This document shows positions 21,230-31,069 of a stretch of DNA of 64,000 nucleotides, in pieces. Source of the stretch: Angiostrongylus vasorum. Lineage: Eukaryota; Nematoda; Chromadorea; Rhabditida; Metastrongylidae. Under the pieces are notes generated by a model that saw nothing but the letters and a program-made list of their open reading frames with translations, was not told the origin of the DNA and did no database searches. The stretch is taken from the NCBI GenBank assembly GCA_018806985.1, contig JADANN010000218.1:496001-560000 (forward strand), in the 5' to 3' direction. A program made the translations under genes and the position numbers. Position 1 is the first letter of the stretch. The number at the start of each line of letters is the position of its first letter.

Positions 21230-21612
21230 TTTGTTACTTTGATGGCCCGTCCCCCACTGGCTGTGCGGAGTCCAGCATAACCTACATTTTACGGAGTTTT
21301 GGTGGTTTAGCCATTATGGTTCCCTGGAATGCCGAAATCAGCCAGGCCAAAGTCCGCTCCAGGTCGTCACCACCACAGACGGTCACCGCTCTTGAGCATC
21401 AGAGGAAGATTTGCCACCCTGTGACCAGTTTGATACCATGACAGTGGTGGATCTCGGTATTGGTTTACCCTTAGCTGGGCTTCCTGACTGAAACACCAGA
21501 CTCCTTCTCTGCTTGTGAGACTCTGCCAGAGGGATGAATCGCCGTGCCGTACTTCGCAGCCCGACACCCAGGCACTCCTCCCAACCACGATGAGGCGATT
21601 ACCAGCAAAAGC
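21230..21612 (-). repeat. GC-rich block, probable transposon fragment of unknown type
   Basis: A sharply bounded GC-rich block between two SINE-A copies. The minus strand has one open frame (21588-21367, 73 codons, Trp- and Ser-rich) but no recognisable domain. Composition and position in a nest of mobile elements suggest an untranslated or 5' part of a retroelement. No second copy occurs in the window to prove this. Confidence 0.3.
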
Positions 21613-21718
21613 TGACGCAGTTGGCTAATGGCACAATTGTTTTGTTTCATTCTTCAAGTTATTTGAAAGATAATCAGTCCCCGACAGTTTCCGACAATTT
21701 TTTTGTGTCATTCGAAAA

Positions 21719-21945
21719 GGGCGCGTGTAGCGCAAGGGGTAGAAGCGCCCTGCAATGGTCGACAAATTGGTACCAGACGTGTTTGGGAGGAAAGCAGCAC
21801 TGACTTGATATATCGGTAAGCCACCGTGAGTCATTGTATAGGCCAGATATGCATTCAGCCATCTTCAACGATGCCTAATGAAGTAGATGCATAGCGCATT
21901 TTTCAGGGACTGATCAACGCCAAGAGCTTTATTCAATATCCTTTA
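21719..21945 (+). mobile_element. SINE-A copy lacking the B box
   Basis: It begins GGCGCGTGTAGCGCAAGGGG and shares the whole family body. The segment with the B box, about 55 bases, is cleanly deleted between the CCCTGCAA and GTCGACAAATTGG blocks. Target duplications TCATTCGAAAA (21708-21718) and TCACTCGAAAA (21946-21956) differ by one base. The deletion would disable pol III transcription unless it happened after insertion. Confidence 0.85.
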
Positions 21946-22894
21946 TCACTCGAAAAAGAGAAGTGGGCTTGACAGAAGTTAAAAAAGTCAGGAACATGAA
22001 AAATTTATAAGGAGACTTTGTTCTATTGCCTTAAAGACCATTCTGCTTTTAATTTTAGGTTTGACTAAGCACAAATTTTCACAAAACTCGAAAGATTACA
22101 ATTTTTCAAGAAGTTTTAAACCAAATGCGCTCGTTAGCAGCCATCACCAGCAATGTATTCGTTGACATGACTGCGTCCTTTTAGAGGAGATCTTCTTTTA
22201 TTCATCGATTCTATGCTAAAAATGTCAGTTGCTGTGAAAAAAACAAAACGCGAAAAAAAGACCATTTGAAGAGCCAAAAGTGAGGATTTTATCCAGTAAC
22301 GTCAGGAAAATTCCTTGTTAGGAAACATCTTTAGATTTCAAAGGTTTCCATCCTCTTAACGAAATTCACCATTAGTTGAGATACTTTCGTTTAAGGTTAA
22401 CTACTTTAAAATGACTATTTTTCTAGTGATTATCTATTGCACCCGATGGGCACCGCAATGAATACGATGAGAAATTCTTAGTTGTTCCAGGACTTTTTCG
22501 TTCTAAATAGTTGGCTTTTCCAGAAAAAATTCAACCATTTTCATAGGCCAGCTTGCCTTTGCGACTAGTGGTAAGACACGGTAGTGTTCTCTTCGAGAAA
22601 ACGATTGCACCAATGGATTCATCTGGAGGGGGAGACAGCGATGGCCTCCAAAACAGATGTCAATGCTGCAGCAGTGCTTCATTCTAATGTCCTTTGGAAC
22701 TACAACCGGACACCCAAGGAAACGACGACTCCGAATCGACCTAAGACAGCGACGAAGGCATAAAGCGTTCGGTGACGATCAACACCTCGGAATGAGATTT
22801 GCAACGATTGTAATAAGCCATGCAAAGCTGGTTGAATGATTATTTGGCGTATAAGAAAACTTGCAGAAGCCTACCCCTATTAAGTCAATATTCG

Positions 22895-23029
22895 TTTTCG
22901 TCTAGACAAGACTTCAGGCCAATTTTCCTACCAGATAATGGATAGGGTTTGGTAGCCTCTAGCGCGGGATCAAACCGAAGACCTTGTACGTTTTGCAGGG
23001 CACCTCCAACCACTGCGCTACACGTCCTA
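22895..23029 (-). mobile_element. SINE head (SINE-A-related), truncated
   Basis: The minus-strand head starts at about 23029 with GTGTAGCGCAGTGGTTGGAG (good A box), and CGGTTTGATCCCGC (good B box) follows about 45 bases on. The downstream sequence is only weakly like the SINE-A body. Confidence 0.6.
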
Positions 23030-23249
23030 GAATGGTTACACCAATGTCTGGTGAATAATAGGATGTCAATATTAATGAATTTTATTGTGAATGTGAACTC
23101 TCTGCCATATATGCTCTTTCGCAGCTCAGAGATATCGATGACCTTAAGCAGCAGGCACCTTTGATCCTTCCGGAGACTTCTGAAAATCAATTGAAAGACA
23201 GATCAGTTGTCAACAGTTGCAGTTTGTGGTTAACTTACACTTTACTAAA

Positions 23250-23430
23250 GGTTTGGATACTGAAGCTGAGATATTTGCAAAACTCCGGACCGTAGGTGGC
23301 TGCGGTGAGGATCGAAGTCGCTATCACCTTCTCCGGGGGCTAACGCGTTCACCATATACCATGCAGGTCCTTCGTTTCGCCTGTCTCTCAGCTGGCTTTC
23401 TATCGATCGGTCTCATCAGCATTGGATAGT
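23250..23430 (-). mobile_element. SINE-B copy, partial
   Basis: The left terminal block is AGCTGAGATATTTGCAAAAC with CTCCGGACCGTAGGTG. A minus-strand tRNA-like unit (B region at about 23305-23320, A region at about 23345-23360) and the start of the body follow. The right inverted arm is missing. Confidence 0.65.
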
Positions 23431-24831
23431 GTTTGGAACGCAAATGAAAGGGAGTAGAACAGTCGACATTATGTTCAATATTACTATCGACTTTATGTTG
23501 AATATTTCTAAATTGTGGCAACCACGCAACAAAACACGTTTTTATCCCTTTCGCAGTCGCGAGCCACCTCGCCTAGCAAACTCTTCTGACACAATGTTCT
23601 AGAGCATGGTCGGAATGGACATTGAGACCAAGGTGTTGTAATATAATAAGATGTCCGTTAAGTTTTTTTTCAAAAGGCAAGGAAAACTGATTTCTTCAGG
23701 TTACTGCTGTATTACGCGGTTTCCCTACATGCTTTCCTCATCTCTCTGTATATCTGTCTCTACGTATTTGTTATGTTCTTCCGTGTATGTTTCCATGTTC
23801 TTGGACGCCTGTGTGTGATCTAACTTTCCTACGTGATGAAAAAATGTTCGTCACTACCTACCACCTGTTAATAGTTCTCTGCATGGTTTTGTACGATAGT
23901 CGAAGAGTATTCCAGGGTCTCTTTCATATTTTTTTATATCCACTGTTTCCATCTGCCGTTCGTAAACGGGTTTTGCCAAATATAGTGTCACTGAGACCAT
24001 CCATTCATGGCTTTGCTCCGCTGCAAAATCTCTGTCCGGGAAGATATCGACTGATTGCAAATAGGCTGGCAAAAGGTCTCTGAGCATTGAAATCAAGAGG
24101 TACGGTCCGTATCATGCATCAGCATACATGTCGCAGTTAATGTGCATTCTCTTGTAAGGGCAAACACTTAGCCACTAAAAAGGTAGTTCCAGGAACTAAA
24201 CAAGACAGTAGTGGAGTAATATTCGGTCTAAAAAGGCTAAATGTTGTTCTGATCTTTTATTTTTTGAAAGTTAGTGCTAGAAAATGATGTACAGATGGAT
24301 GTGAACAGTAATCTCTGGACAATAACAAGTGTTTTCTCAGCAGATAGTAAGAAAGACATCGTCCGTCTGATAGAGTGTGGCGGAAGCAAATTTCTCCTCT
24401 TTCACTTTCTTCTAGCAAAAAAAAATCCCACAGCTGATGGGATGATCACGTTGTTCGTTCACTAACAATGCGTGTTAAGCCACTTACGAATGGCTAGAGA
24501 ACTAGTGATGATGCGACGCAAGGAATCGTAAGCCTTTTCTCTTAGGAAACAACAAGGATGCCTGCAATACCGGTACAGAATGGATTCTTAAGCGCTAAAA
24601 TATTTCTTAAACGAGAATGGCCAAGAAAACAAAATAAAGGAGCAAAAACCTAAAATTTGCTATAGATATGATTCGATTTAATGGGTTCCTTGAAAATGTG
24701 AAGAGTTAAAAGGTTTGGCCGTACGATATACTAAAATTAGTAGCAATAACAAAAAAGTCCAACAATGTCACTGCTGTGAATTTATTTTTCCTTAGTAAAT
24801 CCCATTCCTGGTGATATTATAGATAAATTCT

Positions 24832-25124
24832 GGGATTTGTCTAGCGCATTAGGTAGAAGTGCCCTGTAACACACACTGGGTCGGCATCGCTGGTTCAATT
24901 CCACGTTCTGTGCTCATGTGCTCATGAATTCTTCCATGAACCTAGGTCAGCTAATTGTACCAGACTTGCCTGAGAGATAAAAACACTGATTTACTGCATC
25001 GGTAGGGTATCTCAGGTCATTCTATAACACTGCATATAAAATTTGCATTCAATCATCCATGGGAAGTTGATGAAATCGAATGCATGGAAATGATAAACGT
25101 TGAGGACTTCATCCTTCCACCCTT
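24832..25124 (+). mobile_element. SINE-A-related copy with canonical B box
   Basis: The head TTGTCTAGCGCATTAGGTAG gives a good A box, and the B box GGTTCAATTCC at about 24893 is close to the tRNA consensus. The body retains scattered family words (CATCGGTAGG, GAAATCGAATGCATGG). It is divergent from the 20740 copy and probably an older subfamily, like 40936-41225. Confidence 0.65.
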
Positions 25125-25802
25125 TAGGCAAATAGTGATCAAGTTTGTGCTCGAAAAATAACCAAAAAGGGCTTTATAAAAGTATGTCATGAAAGGAAAG
25201 GTAGAAATGATGACTGTAATTACTAACTAAGAAAGGTTGTCTCTTTTAGAATCAGTCCAGCTCCTTCGTGTCGTGCTTCAGGCGGCTTTCTTAATGGCGA
25301 TAAACTGAACGCCTACGGTTTGCTGTTGATGATAATCAACAAGACAATACTGGCACTATCATAATAAAAAGACGAATAGGGAGGAAGAAGTGCTAGTGGC
25401 CATTGTTGATGAGTGGAAGATGAACAACGTCGTCGCAATTGAAGCCGTAGGGTTGCAAATCAGATGAATGAATCCAACGCATGACATTTGTCATGAGAAC
25501 AATCGTTGGAAAAATCACAACCGTCACTAAATAAAATGAATATCTGAACATGTAATGGTAACAAACATTTCATCACAATGGTTGAAGGCCTACGACCATT
25601 GACATTAGCGCAAAAGGAGATTCCTTTTTCAGCTCTCACTAAGAAACCTCTGACAAAGAATGATTAGAAGCCTTCAGCACTTCGCAATAAGTTTAACTGA
25701 TAATCGATCGAAAGTCAAATCGTAGAGGAAGATCAAGTCGTTATGAGGTTTTTATAACAGAATGTGTTTGCTGAAGAATTTTTTCGTTTAACAAGAAAAA
25801 GG

Positions 25803-26091
25803 AGGGCGTGTGTGGCGCAGTGGTCGTAGGCGCCCTGCAACACAAACGTGGAATCGATCCCCGCGCCCATGGCCTACCAAATCTTCCATCTCTCCGCGGT
25901 CGGCAAATTGGTACCAGATTTGTCTGGGAGGATAGCAGCACTGGCTCTATACATCGGTAGCCCACCGCAAGTCATTGTAAAGGCCAGATATGCATTCAGT
26001 CCATTCAGTCACCTCTAAACGATGCTTAATTAAGTCGAATGCATGGCGCATCTCTAAGAGATTGGTCAATGCCGAGAGCTGTATCCTTTTT
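25803..26091 (+). mobile_element. SINE-A full-length copy
   Basis: The head AGGGCGTGTGTGGCGCAGTGG carries an intact A box, the B box is GGAATCGATCC (25850-25860), and the full body and tail are present. A 12-base internal duplication (CAGTCCATTCAGTC) is present. The flanks share TTTAACAAG and GTTAACAAG, a possible target duplication slightly offset from the ends. Confidence 0.8.
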
Positions 26092-26261
26092 GTTTTTGTT
26101 AACAAGGCGAAGAGTCATTACGTGAGAAAAGAAGTTTCGACTTGCTGTCACTAATCTTCGAGATCTTTTCTCTCTGAATATGAGATTACATGGCGACCAC
26201 TTTTTTAAAAAATATCCTTACAATTTGAGAATTTTCATTGTTTGTTCAAATCACTTTATAT

Positions 26262-26684
26262 TTTACGGCCGGGACCGCGGAAAGAAGTTTTAATCCATGA
26301 ACCTCGGTGTGAAAATTTTCTTTGCACGACCCATCCATCCCATTCATATCTGCTATGGGGATACCACACTTCTTGCATTCGGTTCGTTTTGTCGCACCCA
26401 TCGCATGATACGTGTCCGAACCCTGCGTGTGATTTTGGCTCTTGCTTGTGGATTTCCGCCTTTATGAACGCCGTCGAATTCTGGTCGACTCGATTCTAGT
26501 TGCTATCTTCGGTTGGCTCAGTCAAGGCGTTTTCGCCTAGATTTCAGGGACTGAGACATGCATAACTCTGGCACCTATTTCCCAATCCTGGAGAGATGAG
26601 AAGTATGATGATCCCGAAGCGAGGTTGACCTAGCACCGTAATCGTGAGGGCCAGCATTACTACCATTACGCTATTCGCGCCGGA
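26262..26684 (-). mobile_element. SINE-C copy, longest in window
   Basis: The minus-strand head at the right end (GCGAATAGCGTAATGGTAGT) matches the head of 6090-6449. Its body matches that copy collinearly through the CGTAGAATTCTGGTCG-type and TTCGGTTCGTTTTGTCGCAC blocks. The B-box region (CTAGGTCAACCTCGC) is more degraded than in the 6.4 kb copy. Confidence 0.6.
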
Positions 26685-29600
26685 AAAAAAGTCGTCGTCA
26701 TTTTAAATAGATGTTTTCAGTGTCGTTGTCAAGCTTTCAGTAGATTGAGAGTTACCGCTATTTTACTTTTTTCTGGGTTAATTTTAGGTGTCGTGATTCT
26801 GAAAACCACAATGACAACGACTAAATTTGCTCACGCTGTTGTCCCAGCATGATCTACAGATGCATCTTCATCAGCGTGCCGAAGCGGTCATGGATAGCTT
26901 ACGATTCCTAGGCAGAACGACCACACATGTAATTGCAAGGTTTCATAGATCTTCTAGTGGAGCAATCATCTTTAACAGAAAAAAAATGTATTTAACACAT
27001 CGTTAGCCATATGATTCATATATGAATCACAGGTAGCTTGATGTGTTTCAGCGTTCCAAATTTAAATAAACATATTTAAGCTCCTAGAGAAGTGTTTTAG
27101 GTAAAGCAAAAGCTACTCAAATCTATACGGTTTGTAACGTATCGGATTTCTCTGGCGGTCTTTCTTTATATAGTGCACAACAATCATTTTTCTGGCTTTT
27201 TCTTGTCCAAGATAGGATTTCGAACAACCAACTAAAATTCCGTAAAACAAGGCAACGTGATATCCTCAGCTATGGAACTTCACTTTTGTAATTGCTTTTC
27301 ACTTAAGAGCAACGATGTTGAAAAAAAACCAAAGATCGTTGGGATATTAAAAAAAAAGTAAAGTGTGCAAGACAACCGCCCATATCTTGGTTTCTATGTT
27401 CGGAAGTAGTCGTAATTTTCTTAAAGACCAACGACCACAGCGACCAATATAGTGAAGTGGCTGGAAGCCATCGATTTTAACGAAGCTCTTCGAACTACGG
27501 TAATACAAGTTGTCGATTAAAGAGACATACTCCATAGAAAAACGGTGTCTTAATATCCGGTGGGAATATCCATCGACGAGTAAGAGTTACGTGAAGTAAA
27601 AGTAAGGACAAAAAACAAACGGATTGCACGATTTACATAAAGAACTTAATGACGAGATTCAGAGCGCGTAACCTGAGATTTCGTTAAGTAACAAAGAGTT
27701 ACGAAATATCAGGGACGAAATTTATTTAGTAGTGAACGCGCAGGCGTTCGTCTGCTTCTCATGGAAATATAGGAAATGAGGATTGAACCAAATAAAATTT
27801 CAGCATCTTGTTTAAACACAGTTGTTTAAGCTTAGACTACCTTAATTTGTACTCGAATAAAGGACATTTATTCGGAGAACATTCTTTGGCAAATATGACA
27901 AATTCTTTCTTGTGAGGAAATGCCGTGCTAGATGTTGGTCGGTTGTAGTACGGAAGAAGGCTTTCAGGTAGACGGAGTGAAAAGTTCGTAGTAGAGCCTG
28001 TTATTGAAGAAAACGTCAAATGTGCTCACCCTAGAGGTTTGAAGAAATCTTAGCTTAAGAAGAAGAGCGAAAAGAAAACAAGTGGGTAAAAAGCAAGGAC
28101 TTTAGAGAAAACATCGTACGCGATGAATTACTGGAAAGCGAATGGTAGTCAAATGATTTTAACCTTTGGTAAACTAAGGCTTTTTACGCAGCTGTCATAG
28201 AAATGGCTTCATTGATTACCACGGTATAAATCTTGTAAAAATCACCAGAATTTATAGAAATCCAGCAGCAGGTGAGGATATGAAAACGATAATGAGTGGG
28301 TGAGCGTCTAAGGTTGATCACTAAAGTGAATTAAAAAAACACAACTAAAGTTATTCCTAGGTCATCATAAACCCTCGTCATTATTATCTTATCGACTTCA
28401 ATTCTATCGGTGCAATATGAAATGTTAAGCGAAAGAGGACACTGAACACCAGAACGAAGGACCTTTTCATTGACTCCCTTTTACTCCCACAGGGGTTTGC
28501 TTGTTATAATTACCTTACATGACCGTTAGCTGATAATAGTATAAAATCAAAATGTTTCTTCATGTGCTAAGAAGAGATCATTGAGAATTCAGGAATGCCT
28601 CATGGATAATCCTTAAAATATTTCTGGCTATTCGATTGAGTTAAAAAGAATTAGCTCAACCAGTAACACAACGAAACATCAAGTTGAAGACGCTTGATTA
28701 ATCGTCTTCTCGTCGTCAATGAGGGCAGACTGGAGCTGATCTACATGTCTGACGGACATCATGTCGAAGATTTACATAACAAAAGCCAGCCGTCTATTGA
28801 GTAGAGACGACACCACGCACACACTCGGGTTGTGTCAATGAGAGGCGGCCAATGGCGCACTGCGCACTCGTCTCCTATCACAGATATCCCCTTAGGCGCA
28901 TCTACAGCTGCTTTTCGCTTCTTTCCTCTTGTTTATGGCCATTTCTCGTTTTCTAATCACTATGGCCTTTATATAACGTATAAGAGTATCAATATGCTGG
29001 GAAATTTTTGCATTGATACTTTAGTGTTTCATGTTCACATGTCTTGACGACTCCTGTTCCTTCTCCGTTCGTTTCGTCACTCTGTGGCAGCCACCCATGT
29101 AGTGGGTAAGGTATGTACATGGGTTCGGCGACCATTTGGGTTTTCATTTTCGTTAACATTTCCAGTGCAATTTAGGTTTGGCTTTCCCCCAAAATCCGCA
29201 GACGGCAGTGCTCGAAGGTTTGTAGATTTCCAGCAGTCTCAGATTGTCGTGGGTAAATCGACAGGAAGTTCGATCTCACTTGGATCTGTTCAGAATGACA
29301 ACAGTTCTGCGGTGAATAGATGACGGAACGGTCGAACACGATTTTTAGAACTTAGTAAAATTGATCGGTCAAATTCCAGAAATAGTAACGATGCATTCGT
29401 GTCTTATTCTTTTTTGTAATAGAATTCCGAAAAAAATAGTGACCAAATAAAGAATGAACGTTTCGCCGCTTTAGCATTTCAATTCAATGAACTGACATCA
29501 AACTGAAGTACAAATTTTATCAAAATTTTTGAAGACAGAACTCTCCTTTATCTTGTATTCAGAAAAATTCTATCGGAAAAAAATGAGAAGTGAAATTCAA

Positions 29601-29970
29601 TTGAACAGCTTCCGGTTCTTTTTCAGTGACTCAAAAAAAATCAGCAAAGTTAGTTTTTTCTTCCTCATTGCTCTAACTTCTAGTAAATTCAAGATCTTTT
29701 ATCTTCTCCTTCTTTAGGTAGCCTAGTGCTTCACGGAAGAGGCGTGTATTCCAGAGAATTCAGCACAGACTTGATTTCCGAGCCCGATTCCAGGGAAGAA
29801 AACTGATTATTTAAAGGCTCAAAAATAGATATTTGTTCAAACTTGCGTGAAAACAGCACAGTCCATTGTTTGCATCGTCTTCGCTTTTTTTGTTGTTATG
29901 CTAAATTCCACACATTACAGAATTTAGGCAAAGTTGCCTATTCATCTCTATCCTCTAGGTTTTTCTTTCA
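26685..29970. other. AT-rich stretch, mostly unassigned
   Basis: No recognisable gene. A GC-richer block at about 28690-28880 contains palindromic bits (GTCTGACGGACATCATGTC) and, at its right end, CAGCTG; it resembles the other GC islands in the window. The rest shows only chance frames. Confidence 0.4.
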
Positions 29971-29971
29971 G

Positions 29972-30018
29972 GTCTGGTATAATGTGGGAGATGCAAGGAA
30001 ATTATTAAAGCCAAGTTG
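29972..30018 (+). CDS. Candidate 47-base internal exon
   Basis: Flanked by a textbook nematode acceptor (TTTTTCTTTCAG, ending 29971) and a strong donor (GTAAGTG from 30019). Only one frame is open, reading VWYNVGDARKLLKPS. It ends two bases into a codon. It lies 1 kb upstream of the start exon at 31070, which seems to be trans-spliced. It would therefore belong to another transcript form or an upstream gene, or be a chance pair of splice sites. Confidence 0.25.
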
Positions 30019-30678
30019 GTAAGTGAACTTAACGATTTTTCCACCGCTTGCAAACACCATGAATATTTCCTGAATAAGGAGCATATGATCACCCTAGTTA
30101 TTCTCACGAGCATTCTTTTCTCCTTTTTTTATTCGTCTTACATCATCCTTACTACTTCAATGTCTTATCAGAGTCGAACTGCGATATAAGGGACCCATTC
30201 CTTTGCATGGTCATTCAAGCTGAGAAAGCTTTCGACATTTCATCCGGAAACCAAGTTAGGAGTAAATCTATGTTCGCAGGCTGCTTTGCCAAGCTAAAGT
30301 AGCCATTTCTCTTCAAAGACAATGAATGAAAATGACTTGATGGTTAAAGCGTAATTATCATTTTATCCCTTAGACTACCTAATAGTAGCCCAGTGGGCAG
30401 CTCTGGTAACTGATGAGGCAAACAGAAGCATTGCTGGTTCTTGCTTCCTTCAACACTGAAACTAGTGCCGTGAAATTTCTTGACCTTTTTCCAAGATTAG
30501 CCATACTTGTTTCCTTGTAACATGAACGTACTGTTTTCAAACAAATCGCTTTTATTTCCCGTGCAAATTCAACGATCAGGTTACGTATTTTAATGAACGG
30601 CTAAATATTGGTGTCGGATAATTGGTAGATGAGGTTATGTCCGATCCGGTGAATGTGACAGCTATTGTAAACTATGTT

Positions 30679-31000
30679 AGTTTCTTATTTATTGCCTACT
30701 GTAATTTTTCGTACCAGAGCATTACGCGTGAAACAACCACAATGATGCTGAGATATTTGCGAAACTCCGGACCGTAGGTGTCTGCGGTGGGGAACGAACG
30801 CGCTATTACCCTTTCCGGGGGCTAACGCTTTCACCACCCCACCATGCGGGTCTTTCGATTCGCCTGCCTCTCAACTAGTTCTATCGATCAGCGCCATCAG
30901 CAATCACCGATCAACGGGAATGAGCTAAGGAGACCAAATCGGCAACGACGCAGACACCTGCGGTCCGGAGTTTTTGCAAACATCTTACCATCATTGTGGT
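30679..31000 (-). mobile_element. SINE-B full copy with perfect 16-bp target duplication
   Basis: A 16-base direct repeat, TATTGTAAACTATGTT, flanks the element exactly (30663-30678 and 31001-31016). In transcription sense (minus) it starts with the terminal block AACCACAATGATG, then CTCCGGACCGCAGGTG, then a body. Next comes a tRNA-like unit (A region about 30840-30855, B region GCGTTCGTTCCCCACC about 30785-30800) and the inverse of the terminal block (30735-30778). A tail of about 55 bases ends in AATAAATAAGAAACT. The long inverted ends and long exact duplication together are unusual for a tRNA-derived SINE. Confidence 0.85.
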
Positions 31001-31040
31001 TATTGTAAACTATGTTTTACACTGGTGCTTTCTAGTCAAC

Positions 31041-31069
31041 ATTTTCCAGGTTCATAAGACACTGCAAGC
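31041..31069 (+). other. Probable spliced-leader trans-splice acceptor and 5' UTR
   Basis: An acceptor (ATTTTCCAG, ending 31049) lies only 20 bases before the ATG at 31070. In the ATG frame there is a TAA 18 bases upstream, and the other frames are also closed, so the exon cannot continue an upstream coding frame. A 20-base 5' UTR directly after an acceptor is typical of nematode SL1 trans-splicing. Confidence 0.5.

Noticed and set aside
23854..24096. 80-codon minus-strand frame with mixed, protein-like composition
   Set aside because: Acceptor-like and donor-like ends exist, but there is no domain and no partner exons; an overlapping plus-strand frame is just as long.
29455..29485. Minus-strand GCGGCGAAACGUUC, like the 3' half of a hammerhead motif
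   Set aside because: There is no CUGANGA core or stem I partner nearby.
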